DNA of 64,000 bases from Clostridium acidisoli DSM 12555. Lineage in GTDB: Bacteria; Bacillota; Clostridia; Clostridiales; Clostridiaceae. The notes beneath the pieces are model-generated. The model searched no databases, was not told the DNA's origin, and was given only the letters and a program-made list of their open reading frames with translations. This document shows positions 25,994 through 35,127 of the stretch, in pieces. A program made the position numbers and the translations under genes. The stretch covers positions 1 to 64,000 of the forward strand of contig NZ_FWXH01000004.1 in the NCBI RefSeq assembly GCF_900176305.1. The letters run 5' to 3'. Each line of letters starts with the position of its first letter. Within the stretch, counting starts at the first letter, position 1.

Positions 25994-28990
25994 CTAAAAT
26001 TTCAAATATGCTGAAGTGTCAATTACATTAAGATATTTACTTGCACTTTCTAGATATGTATTGAGATCTTCATTTAAATAATTTTTTAGTGTTGAACTCA
26101 TAATTGTGTTGTTTTCAATTTGAATTTTTACATGGGCTTTTGTAGTATATAATAAACTTAATTCTTTTGGATTTTGTAAAAGCTTTGAACTATTATCAGC
26201 ACTTATTAAGAACTTTAAAGCATTGCCGTAATCTTCTTTCTTTATATTTAACATGCACATAAGGGATTCTGCTATAGAACGTCCCCAAATCAAATCATAA
26301 TGTTTATAAATATCTAATGCTTTTTTTAAATAATCTTCACATAAACTAAAATTATTGATTTTAAAGGAAGTTTGGCCAGCATTCACATAAAAAATAGCAA
26401 GGCTTGTTAATACGTTTTTGTCTTTACATATTTCAATAGCTTTTTCATAATAATTTAATGCATCAGAATATTGGTTAGTTAAAGTTCTGATATCACCAAT
26501 GTAATTGTAAGCAGCAGCTATTGAGGCAGAATATTTATCATATACAGAACTATTAATACTAAGTTTTTTAATGGATTCATTAAGCATATTCTCAGCAACA
26601 TCATATTCGCCAATCATCTTGTGATATTGACCACTTAATCTAAGGAATACCCCAAGCTCAATGTCATTATTAAAATTTGTTGCAATTTTTATACCCTCAT
26701 TAATAAAGTCCAGCATGGTTTTTGTTGTATTTGTTTGGATGCAATAATATATAAGCTGCTTATAGCCTTCAATTATATATTTATAATTTGATGATTTTTT
26801 AGCTATATTTATCATGTTTTTAATTAATTCAATTCCTTCAACATAGTCTCCTTTTCGTATCAAGTAACGACCTTTTATATGCAAGACTTCAATTTCAAGA
26901 GTAATAACTTCATAATTATAAATTTCCTCATTTTTTATTTTTAGTATAAGAACTTCCAGTTTGTTTAAATATTTTTTTGTTTTTCTTTCATTAAAGTATA
27001 AATTATTATTAGTTTTATCTTTGAAATCAAGTATTGGGAAAAGTTCATGACTAAAGTTTAAATATATATTTAAATTTTTAATGATATATTTTAATGTACT
27101 TGTGTAGTTATTAGCCTTCTCAAAGTGATATATGAGTTTGTGATATATATTAATATCATTTTTAATATACACTTGTCGTTTCTCTAAATATTTTCCTACC
27201 AGGTTGTGCATAATTTTTTTCCTAGCTTGTGATAAATTCATGTAAATAAATTCTCTAAATTTTTGATGTGTAAATTTAAAAAATATACCATTATCTTTTG
27301 TAATTTCCTCAAAAATCGATTTGTTTTCAAGTTCTTCAATTAAGTCTATTATATAAAGTTCATCTTTTTTTAAAAGTTCCGTAAATATTTCGATTGGAAT
27401 TTCATCGTCAAACAAGGAAGCTATGTCTAATATTTTTTTACCTTCAGTTGAAATTCCAATGAATCTACTTTTTATAATGTCTTTCATTTTTGAAGTCATT
27501 ATATTTATATTTTTGTTTAGCTTTAAAAGATTAATATATTCCACAATAAAAAAGGTATTGCCTTCAGTTTCAGAATATATTTTATCTATAGTAGCCTTAG
27601 ATAATTTATGTGAGGGTAAGGCTTTATTTAGAAAATTATACACACCATCGTAGTCAAAACGTTTAAGTCTAATACAATGCATTTTTTCATATTTGTTAAT
27701 TATAGTAACAAATTTATCAACATCTAAATTATAATCATCTCTACAAGTCAAATAAAAAACAGCTTTATCAGTAGGTAAATCAAATATTAAATTTGTAAGA
27801 ATGGAGAGACTTACATAATCCATCCATTGTATATCTTCAAAGATAAATACAAGTTTTTTATCAATAGATATTTCATTAATTAAACTAATTATTAATTCAG
27901 GGATAACTTCATATTTTAATATATTTCTGTTTAAATTATTAGAGTTAAGTTCTGGCAGTAAATTATTTACTAGTTCTAATAAGTTTTCAGACAAAACAAT
28001 GTTACTATCTTTTGCAAAATTGTAAAGTTTTAAAACTAAATTTTTAAATGGCTTAAGGACATTTTCAGTATCAAACTCATAACAATCCACTTCAAACACA
28101 AAAGTTACTTCACTATCAATTAGCCCCTTAAAATTTTCAATAAGTTTTGTTTTACCGATACCCATTTCACCCTTAATAATTATAGATTTTGATATAGAGG
28201 TTTGATTTATAAAATTATTATAATTATTTTCTAAGAATTTGAGTTCCTCATATCGTCCGAAGAAAAACTGGTTTTCAGCTTGTTTTTTCCGTATATTTAT
28301 AAGGTTTAGTACCTTGTTAAAAATAATATCTGTTTCCGCATCTGGTGTTATGGATAACTCTCGATCTAAAATAGAAGATAATTCGTTGTAGGTTTTTATT
28401 GCATCATTAATTTTTCCCTGTGCATAATAACTCTCTAATAAATTTCTGTAGGCACATTCATTAAGATTGTCTTGGCTTATTAATAAATTGCAATAGTATT
28501 CAACTTTAGAAAAATTTCTGCTTCTTTTTTCAATTTCTATACTAGCATTAATTTTTTCAAAATAGAGTTTGCTAATGTTACTTCGCATATCAATTATCCA
28601 AGCTTCATAGGTTTCACTATCTTTTAAAAAGAAACCTTTTAAGAATTCACCGCTATAAATATCTATAAACTTAGTATTGTTCATAAATTTATCTAAATCA
28701 GTTTCTATGATTATATCTTTACTAAAACATAAATTAGCTTTGTTTAAATCAGAGAAAATATTTATGTTAGTATGTCTCTTTATTAAGTATAGGGCATTTC
28801 TTAGATTTTTTTTTGCAATATGTTCTGGTTTATGACTCCATAGGAGTGCAGAAACCTCATCCCTAGTTACACATTTGTTTACAATTAAATATATAAATAA
28901 AGCCTTCACTTTGTTATAAGAAAATGAAAGTTCTGTTCCGTTATATGAAATACTTGAATTACCAAGAAACTTACCATATATATAGTCCAT
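25994..28990 (-). CDS. BTAD/SARP-like regulator with ATPase and TPR regions
   Basis: 998 residues. Residues 1-100 are a winged helix (VKALFIYLIVNKCVTRDEV...LWSHKPEHIAKKNLRNALYLIK). About 100-235 are a bacterial transcriptional activator domain of helical repeats. About 245-600 are a STAND-type ATPase with Walker A GEMGIGKTKL and Walker B LVFIFEDIQWMD. About 690-990 are TPR-like repeats. Such proteins bind a ligand, hydrolyse ATP and activate nearby operons. It is divergent from the M20/amidohydrolase operon, its most likely target. AAAGGAG before ATG. Confidence 0.87.
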   Translation of the reverse strand: MDYIYGKFLGNSSISYNGTELSFSYNKVKALFIYLIVNKCVTRDEVSALLWSHKPEHIAKKNLRNALYLIKRHTNINIFSDLNKANLCFSKDIIIETDLDKFMNNTKFIDIYSGEFLKGFFLKDSETYEAWIIDMRSNISKLYFEKINASIEIEKRSRNFSKVEYYCNLLISQDNLNECAYRNLLESYYAQGKINDAIKTYNELSSILDRELSITPDAETDIIFNKVLNLINIRKKQAENQFFFGRYEELKFLENNYNNFINQTSISKSIIIKGEMGIGKTKLIENFKGLIDSEVTFVFEVDCYEFDTENVLKPFKNLVLKLYNFAKDSNIVLSENLLELVNNLLPELNSNNLNRNILKYEVIPELIISLINEISIDKKLVFIFEDIQWMDYVSLSILTNLIFDLPTDKAVFYLTCRDDYNLDVDKFVTIINKYEKMHCIRLKRFDYDGVYNFLNKALPSHKLSKATIDKIYSETEGNTFFIVEYINLLKLNKNINIMTSKMKDIIKSRFIGISTEGKKILDIASLFDDEIPIEIFTELLKKDELYIIDLIEELENKSIFEEITKDNGIFFKFTHQKFREFIYMNLSQARKKIMHNLVGKYLEKRQVYIKNDINIYHKLIYHFEKANNYTSTLKYIIKNLNIYLNFSHELFPILDFKDKTNNNLYFNERKTKKYLNKLEVLILKIKNEEIYNYEVITLEIEVLHIKGRYLIRKGDYVEGIELIKNMINIAKKSSNYKYIIEGYKQLIYYCIQTNTTKTMLDFINEGIKIATNFNNDIELGVFLRLSGQYHKMIGEYDVAENMLNESIKKLSINSSVYDKYSASIAAAYNYIGDIRTLTNQYSDALNYYEKAIEICKDKNVLTSLAIFYVNAGQTSFKINNFSLCEDYLKKALDIYKHYDLIWGRSIAESLMCMLNIKKEDYGNALKFLISADNSSKLLQNPKELSLLYTTKAHVKIQIENNTIMSSTLKNYLNEDLNTYLESASKYLNVIDTSAYLKF

Positions 28991-29170
28991 TAGAAAGTGT
29001 CTCCTTTAATAATTGATATATTATAATTTTTACTGAATTATTAAAATACATATTTATAATATAACAAATTAGTATTAAATCACAATGGTTTTAAATGAAA
29101 TTATTGAAAGCTAACTAAATTAGACGCTTTAAAGATGTAAAAATTATATAATAAGGAGTAAGAAAGAAAG

Positions 29171-30409
29171 GTGAATATGTTGCTTATTAATGAGGTTAGA
29201 ATAATAGAAAGATTAAATTTACTATCACAATTTGGACAAAATAATGGTGGTGGCATTGACAGAGCTTTTGGAAGTGAAGCAGATATAGAAGCAAGAAATT
29301 GGCTAAAAAACTTATGGGAAAATGAATTAAACTTTAAAGTTAAAATAGATTCAATAGCAAATATGTGGGCTAGAGTGGATGGAAATGAAAAACTTCCAGC
29401 AATAGTACTTGGTTCACATCACGATACTGTTGCTAGTGGTGGAAAGTATGATGGTGCTATGGGAATAATACTTGCCACAGAAATACTTCAGGTTATAAAA
29501 GAAAACAACTATAAACTTAGGCATCCTTTAGAACTGGTATCTTTTACAGCGGAGGAGCCCAATAAATTTAACCTATCTACATTAGGCAGTAGAGTTGCTT
29601 CTGGCAAATTAGAGCTTAGTTCTATCTCAGAGGTGGAAGGACTTAAAGAAGCTATAAAAAAAGCTGGAGGAGATTTAGAAAAAACAGAAAACGTAAAAAT
29701 TTCAGCTGGTGCTATGAGTTCCTTCATAGAATGTCATATAGAACAAGGCAGAAGATTATTTGATAAAAAGTTATCACTAGCTGTTGTGCCAAAGGTAACT
29801 GGGATTTATCGTGAGATGATTAAAGTTGTTGGAGAAACAAATCATGCAGGAACAACAATAATGGAACATAGACACGATGCACTTATGGCAGCTTCAGAAC
29901 TTTGTCTTGGCTTTGAAAAAATAGTTAAAGAAATACATAAAGATGACGTAGTTGGAACTGTAGGAAAGTTAGAGGTTAATCCTAATTCAGTAAACATCAT
30001 ACCTGGAGAGATAAACTTAGTAATGGAATTTAGAACTCCTAATTTTAGTGATGCAGAAATAATCTACAAGAAAATTAATGAATGCATTCTAGAAATTGAA
30101 AACGAAAGAGGAGTAAAAATAATAGCTAATACAATGCTTAAACAGATAGAAGTTTTAATGGATAGATTTATTGTTGATACTTTAAATACAGCTTTAGAAG
30201 AATTAAAGGAACCAAAGGTGGAGCTTGTAAGTATGGCAGGCCATGATGCAGTACATATGTCTAGTATTACAAAGACGGCAATGCTTTTTGTATCAAGCGT
30301 TAATGGAAAAAGTCATTGCGCAGATGAATACACTAAAGATGAAGATGTAATAAAAGCCGCCAATGCACTTTTAAAGGCAGTATTAATTTTAGATAAGGAG
30401 CTTGATTAA
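29171..30409 (+). CDS. M20-family Zn amidohydrolase (N-carbamoyl/allantoate type)
   Basis: 412 residues from GTG 29171, or 410 from ATG 29177; the ribosome site does not decide. M20 dimetal motifs are all visible: GSHHDTVASGGKYDGAMG (about 80-97), FTAEEPNKF, ECHIEQGRRL, a dimerisation domain with VNPNSVNIIPGEINLVMEFR, and GKSHCADEYT. The start GGGIDRAFGSEADIEAR is typical of L-carbamoylase/allantoate amidohydrolases. It removes an N-carbamoyl or related N-acyl group. It may act with the COG0402 enzyme encoded 1 nt later, possibly on N-formylglutamate or a purine-derived ureide. Confidence 0.85.
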   Translation: MNMLLINEVRIIERLNLLSQFGQNNGGGIDRAFGSEADIEARNWLKNLWENELNFKVKIDSIANMWARVDGNEKLPAIVLGSHHDTVASGGKYDGAMGIILATEILQVIKENNYKLRHPLELVSFTAEEPNKFNLSTLGSRVASGKLELSSISEVEGLKEAIKKAGGDLEKTENVKISAGAMSSFIECHIEQGRRLFDKKLSLAVVPKVTGIYREMIKVVGETNHAGTTIMEHRHDALMAASELCLGFEKIVKEIHKDDVVGTVGKLEVNPNSVNIIPGEINLVMEFRTPNFSDAEIIYKKINECILEIENERGVKIIANTMLKQIEVLMDRFIVDTLNTALEELKEPKVELVSMAGHDAVHMSSITKTAMLFVSSVNGKSHCADEYTKDEDVIKAANALLKAVLILDKELD

Positions 30410-30410
30410 T

Positions 30411-31736
30411 ATGAAAGTTATATATAAACCAAAATTTTTATTTCAAAATTTAAGATTTTTAGAGAATAAAGCTGTACTAGTTGAAAATGGAATAATAAAA
30501 AAAATTGACGATTTTGAAAAAGTATATTTTGAGAATAAAGATGCAAAAATTATTAAATGGGATAAACTCACAATGATTCCTGGAACGGTAAATGTCCATA
30601 ATCATTCATTTCAAAGTCTTTTAAGAAGTGTTGCAACGGATAAGCCATTTCTTGTTTGGAGAGATGAGGCTTTATATAAATTTTCGCCAATGCTTAAAGA
30701 AGAGGATATATATACTGGTGCATTTTTTGCTTTCACTGAGATGCTGCGTTATGGAGTAACCACAGTTTCAGATTTTTTTTATGTACATAATGATGGAATT
30801 AAGAGTGATGAAGCAGTAATACGTGCTGCAAAGGATGTAGGTATTCGTCTTGTGTTAGCTAGAACTATGTATGATTGGGACGGAGCGCCAAAGGGATATC
30901 AAGAAACAATTGAAGTTGCTAGCAAAAATATTAAAACTTTAGCAGCAAAATATCAAGGTGATAATATGGTAACAATATCTCCAGCGCCACATAGCCTTCA
31001 TGCAGCATCTCTTGATATGATAATAAAAGGTCATAATCTTGCTAAGGAACTTAATACAAAATGTCATATACATGTTGCCGAGGAAATGTTTGAAGTAAAT
31101 GATACGTTAAAAAATCATGGACTAAGGCCTGTAGAACTTCTTGATAAAATAGGAGTTTTAGATGAAAGGACAGTAGCAGTTCATTCTGTTTGGCTTAATG
31201 AAAAAGAACTTAGACTTATGGGACAAAGAAAAGTAAATCTTGCTTATTGCCCATCAAGTAATATGTTTTTAGCAGATGGAGTCACAAACATACCAGAACT
31301 AATTAAAAACGGTGTGACAGTTGGGCTTGGTACAGACGGAGCTTGTAGCAATAATCGTATTAGCGTTTTTGAAGAGATGAGGATGGTATCCTTACTTCAA
31401 AAAGTGAATAACTTAGACTGCACAATTATTAATTATAATGAAGCTTTCGCTATGGGAACTGAAAACGGTGGAAAAGTTCTTGGAATACAAGTGGGAAAAA
31501 TAGAAGAAGGGTATATGGCTGACTTTGTTGGAATAGATGCGGATGATTTATCATTGCAGCCAATATACTCAGAGAATCAATCATTAATCCCAAATATAGT
31601 TTATTCAATGCAACCCAATGCAATTTCAAATGTAGTTGTTGCAGGTAAAGAAAGAGTTATTAATGGTAATGTAGTTAGTGTTAATGAAAAAGATGTAGTT
31701 AAAAAAGTTAAAGATTTAATTGGAAGATTAAACTGA
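30411..31736 (+). CDS. COG0402 amidohydrolase, HutF/SsnA-like
   Basis: 441 residues from ATG 30411 (AAGGAG about 10 nt upstream), 1 nt after the M20 stop. Metal ligands: NVHNHSFQ (HxH), HIHVAEE, VHSVW and LGTDGACSNN (Asp). The family contains deaminases and related hydrolases. HSFQ followed by FLVWRDE resembles N-formimidoyl-L-glutamate deiminase (HutF), and the hut genes lie 6 kb away; but SsnA of anaerobic purine breakdown, which also accompanies an M20 enzyme, is an equal alternative. Family firm, exact substrate not. Confidence 0.8.
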   Translation: MKVIYKPKFLFQNLRFLENKAVLVENGIIKKIDDFEKVYFENKDAKIIKWDKLTMIPGTVNVHNHSFQSLLRSVATDKPFLVWRDEALYKFSPMLKEEDIYTGAFFAFTEMLRYGVTTVSDFFYVHNDGIKSDEAVIRAAKDVGIRLVLARTMYDWDGAPKGYQETIEVASKNIKTLAAKYQGDNMVTISPAPHSLHAASLDMIIKGHNLAKELNTKCHIHVAEEMFEVNDTLKNHGLRPVELLDKIGVLDERTVAVHSVWLNEKELRLMGQRKVNLAYCPSSNMFLADGVTNIPELIKNGVTVGLGTDGACSNNRISVFEEMRMVSLLQKVNNLDCTIINYNEAFAMGTENGGKVLGIQVGKIEEGYMADFVGIDADDLSLQPIYSENQSLIPNIVYSMQPNAISNVVVAGKERVINGNVVSVNEKDVVKKVKDLIGRLN

Positions 31737-31756
31737 ATATGTTATTGAAAAAATTA

Positions 31757-31791
31757 GCCTCCAGATGTAAGTCTTGGAGGCATTTAATTTT
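31757..31791 (+). terminator. Hairpin after amidohydrolase operon
   Basis: GCCTCCA (31757-31763) pairs with TGGAGGC (31775-31781); ATTTAATTTT follows. Confidence 0.65.
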
Positions 31792-31892
31792 AGTTTATCT
31801 TTTGTTTATATTTAGTTTACTAAAAATCAAGGGAACAAATTTATAATAATAGTATAGAAAGCTTTCTAAATATATAAAAAGGGGAAGGTAAA

Positions 31893-33143
31893 ATGAAATT
31901 TAGTAAAAAGACTGTTATGGCTATAAGTTTTATGGTTGGAACGTTAATGTTTGCAACGACTGCATTTGCAGAAGTATCTTCTAAGAGTGGTTATGAGCAA
32001 GCTAAAGATGCATTAAAATACAGTGCAGATAGTTTTAGTAATAAGCTTCAGAGTTGTACAATTAATAGTTCAACAGTAATTAAGGACAATGGAAGTATTA
32101 TTAGTGAAATTGACAAGGTTAATAAATATGATTTCTCAAAGCATGCAGAAGAAAATACAGGAACTGTAATCGAAGCTAATAAACCTAAAATTAACAACTA
32201 TTATTATGCTGATAAAAACACTATTATTGACTATGATAGTAAAAAAGATGATTATAATGTTACAAATTACAAGAAACCAAATGATTTTACAATGGTAAGA
32301 AATCCTTTTAAACAAAAACAGGAACAAGATTTAGAAAAAATAGCGGATGCTATTGTAGGTAGTCTTAAGGATTCAGTGGTAGTAAACCCTAAGGCTGATG
32401 GGACAAAAGAATTATCAGGAAGTATTAGTGAAAGTCAAATCCCTGCAATCGCTAATGCACTAGTGTCCTACGAAGTGAAAAGTAACTTTAGTAGAAACAA
32501 TAATGGTAATAACAACAATCAAAGTATATTTCCTAGTAACATAAGTGATGTATATGTAAAAAGTGCAAATGAGGATATGATATTAAACAAAGATGGTTTG
32601 ATTCAAAATGCTTCAGTAAGTGTAGAAATTTCTTATAAAGATGATAAAGGTACTGCTCATAACTTAACTTATGAAGCTTTAATTAAAGTAGTGGATATCA
32701 ATGCTACTAAAGTAAATAAACTAGACCTTGCTGGAAAAAAAGTTAAACAAAGTGATGTGCAAGGAAATGACAACAAAATAGACAATCCACAAATGTATGT
32801 TGGTACTTATAAAAATGACATAGTAATTGAAAAAGACGGCAAGTTTGTAAAAATTGGTGAAAGAGTGTTAGAATTAACAAGCGTGGATAATAAAAAAATC
32901 ATAGGTAAATATCAAGAACAATATATAAAGGGTTATGAAGGTTATTCTTCAAATATAAAAGATGGTAATTTTACTGCGATTTTTAAAGATCAATATAATG
33001 CTAATTTTAAAATTATAGATTCAAAGGGAAACAAAATTGATGGAAATATGAGTATACCTATGGATTCGTCTATAGTAGACTTTGGATTTAACAATAGTCA
33101 AGATCAATCATATAATTGGCAGTATAACAGAGTATTTAATTAA
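31893..33143 (+). CDS. Secreted protein of unknown function
   Basis: 416 residues with a clear signal peptide (MKFSKKTVMAISF...TTAFA, cleavage about 26). The mature part is rich in Lys, Asp and Asn with alternating strand-like segments and an Asn-rich linker (about 205-212, RNNNGNNNNQ). No cysteine lipobox, so it is exported rather than lipid-anchored. The LolA/LppX-like shape is only a guess. RBS AAGGGGAAGG. It is a single gene with its own promoter region and is followed by the dispersed repeat B. Confidence 0.75.
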   Translation: MKFSKKTVMAISFMVGTLMFATTAFAEVSSKSGYEQAKDALKYSADSFSNKLQSCTINSSTVIKDNGSIISEIDKVNKYDFSKHAEENTGTVIEANKPKINNYYYADKNTIIDYDSKKDDYNVTNYKKPNDFTMVRNPFKQKQEQDLEKIADAIVGSLKDSVVVNPKADGTKELSGSISESQIPAIANALVSYEVKSNFSRNNNGNNNNQSIFPSNISDVYVKSANEDMILNKDGLIQNASVSVEISYKDDKGTAHNLTYEALIKVVDINATKVNKLDLAGKKVKQSDVQGNDNKIDNPQMYVGTYKNDIVIEKDGKFVKIGERVLELTSVDNKKIIGKYQEQYIKGYEGYSSNIKDGNFTAIFKDQYNANFKIIDSKGNKIDGNMSIPMDSSIVDFGFNNSQDQSYNWQYNRVFN

Positions 33144-33189
33144 ACAAATTATTGTGAAATTGTTTTAATACAATTTATGGTATGAAGCA

Positions 33190-33601
33190 AGGATTAAAGA
33201 ATTTTATCATAGCTAAAGCTAGATAAAAAGGTTAAAGAAAGCCTTCGGCTAGATGAAAGATTTGACGATTCCAATGCCGTCAAAGGTGATAGAAGTTACT
33301 TACGTAACAGGGTAAGGAAATTTTTCCGCCTACGTTAGAAAAATAATGAACTTAATTTTATACGTCTTAGTAATTAAAGATAACTCTAATATATATTAGA
33401 TTATAGACTTAAGTTCAAAGATTTTTCGCAGCATAACAAAGAAAAATTATTCTAAACCTTTTGCTGAAAGCAAATTCTCTCACCATTAACGGCATTACCG
33501 TTAATTCTTTAATCTTGCTACTTTCTGGCAATCTTTAACCTTTTTACTTACGTAGTAGAGTAAAAAGCTTTAATCAGTTGCTTCGCAATTTCTTACTACT
33601 A
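33190..33601. repeat. Dispersed structured repeat, copy B (complete)
   Basis: Fills most of the 510-base gap 33144-33653. Ends pair: AAAAAGGTTAAAGAAAGCC (33225-33243) with 33527-33545 (17 of 19). Internal hairpins: TTGACG/CGTCAA (33262-33283) and TTAACGG/CCGTTAA (33486-33504). Core blocks shared with copy C are TAAGGAAATTTTTCCGCCT (33313-33331), GATAACTCTA (33379-33388) and AAAGATTTTTCGCAGCAT (33417-33434). The right end equals copy A. No ORF. It looks like a structured RNA or non-autonomous element. Confidence 0.75.
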
Positions 33602-33653
33602 AGATTTAATATAATTAATACAGCTTACAAACTTAATATTTGGAGGTATATAA

Positions 33654-34379
33654 ATGGATAAGGTTATTGAGATTAAAAACCTTAACAAGATGTTTAAAAA
33701 TGGACGAGGTATAAAAGATATAAATTTAGATATAAATAGAGGAGAGATTTTTGGATTTTTAGGCCCCAATGGGGCAGGAAAGACAACTACTATGAAGATA
33801 ATGACTGGACTTTCAAAACCAGATAGTGGTGATGTGAAGCTTAATGGATACAGTGTATTAGAACAATTTGAAAAAGCCATTGAAAATGTAACTTGTATAA
33901 TAGAAACTGCAGAATCATATTCCTATTTAACAGCTTATGAAAACCTTAAACAATTTGCAAGATATTATGACAATATTGATGATAAAAGAATAGAAGAAGT
34001 GTTAGAACTAGTAGGAATGTTAAAGTATAAGAATGAGAGAACAAAAAAGTTTTCTCTTGGAATGAAACAAAGAGTTGGAATTGCAGCAGCAATTTTATCA
34101 AGACCACAAATTGTTATTTTAGATGAGCCATTAAATGGTCTTGATGTTGAGGGAATGATAGATGTTAGAAACATTATAAAAAATCTTGCAGAAAAAGAGA
34201 AGACAACCTTTTTTATTTCAAGCCACCTTATACACGATGTGGAACTTACTTGCAATCGCATAGGGGTATTATACGATGGTAGAATGTTAAATGTTGACAC
34301 TACTGAAAATATATTAAACAATTATGCATCCTTAGAAAATTATTTTGTGAGTGAGGTGGAAAGATATGGGAGGATTTAA
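33654..34379 (+). CDS. ABC transporter ATP-binding protein
   Basis: 241 residues: Walker A GPNGAGKTTTMKIM (about 36-49), Q-loop region, signature FSLGMKQRVGIAAA (about 134-147), Walker B IVILDEPLNGLD and H-loop SSHLIHD. Belongs to the drug/peptide exporter branch (BcrA/NatA-like). It energises the permease that follows, overlapping it by 14 bases. GGAGG before ATG. Neighbours are a histidine kinase and response regulator, as in bacitracin- or lantibiotic-type resistance modules. Confidence 0.9.
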   Translation: MDKVIEIKNLNKMFKNGRGIKDINLDINRGEIFGFLGPNGAGKTTTMKIMTGLSKPDSGDVKLNGYSVLEQFEKAIENVTCIIETAESYSYLTAYENLKQFARYYDNIDDKRIEEVLELVGMLKYKNERTKKFSLGMKQRVGIAAAILSRPQIVILDEPLNGLDVEGMIDVRNIIKNLAEKEKTTFFISSHLIHDVELTCNRIGVLYDGRMLNVDTTENILNNYASLENYFVSEVERYGRI

Positions 34380-35118
34380 AGCAACATTAATAAATGAAAT
34401 TGAAAAATTGTATAAAAAGAAAAAGATTATAGTAGCAGCAGCGCTGGCACTTATTTTTATTATAGTTGGACAACTTGCAACCATTGCTCTAAGAAATGGT
34501 TTTGGAGTACGTACAGTTGGAAGCATGGAATTTCCGATACTTGTGCTTTCAGTGGTGGCCAATACAATTATACCGCTGTTTGCTGCACTTATAACCATTG
34601 ACAGTTTTTCAGGAGAATTTTCTCAAAATACAATGAAGATTTCATTAACAAGGCCGGTTACAAGATTTAAATTTTTCACAGCAAAGCTTACGGCAATAAT
34701 TTTATTTGTATTTCTAAACCTTATGTTTGTAATGGTGTTTTCTGTATTAGCAGGATTAATTTTTAATTCTAATACTTTAACTGCATATGGAATTATAAGA
34801 ATTTTTATTTCTTATATAGTAACTATATTTCCAATGATAATTTTAGTAATGATGATTATATTTTTTTCAAACCTTATAAATAGCGGAATTGGGGTGTTTT
34901 TCTTGTCTATTATTGTTTTTCTTGGTTTTAAGGTATTAGGAATTTTATTTTCAGATTACTCCGGTATATTTTTTACTTCTATGTTAGATTGGTATAATTT
35001 ATGGATAATGAGTGTTTTCCCTTTTATTAAAATTTTACGTGAGTTTTTGCTTTTATGCAGCTATGGTATAATATTATTTACAGGTGGTTTTTATTTGTTT
35101 GATAAAAAAAATTTTTAG
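34366..35118 (+). CDS. ABC-2 type permease
   Basis: 250 residues from ATG 34366, 8-9 nt after GAGGTGG; GTG 34351 is less likely. About six membrane helices with a typical ABC-2 pattern: basic start (KKKKIIVAAALALIFIIVG), then FSGEFSQNTMKISLTRPVTRFKFFTAKL. Partner of the preceding ATPase. The kinase gene starts directly after its stop codon. Confidence 0.85.
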   Translation: MGGFKATLINEIEKLYKKKKIIVAAALALIFIIVGQLATIALRNGFGVRTVGSMEFPILVLSVVANTIIPLFAALITIDSFSGEFSQNTMKISLTRPVTRFKFFTAKLTAIILFVFLNLMFVMVFSVLAGLIFNSNTLTAYGIIRIFISYIVTIFPMIILVMMIIFFSNLINSGIGVFFLSIIVFLGFKVLGILFSDYSGIFFTSMLDWYNLWIMSVFPFIKILREFLLLCSYGIILFTGGFYLFDKKNF

Positions 35119-35127
35119 GTGAAAAAA

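Noticed and set aside
33190-33601. Idea that the dispersed repeat is a minimal group I intron/IStron
   Set aside because: No convincing P3-P7 core or splice-site context could be found, and the copies lie between genes rather than within them.
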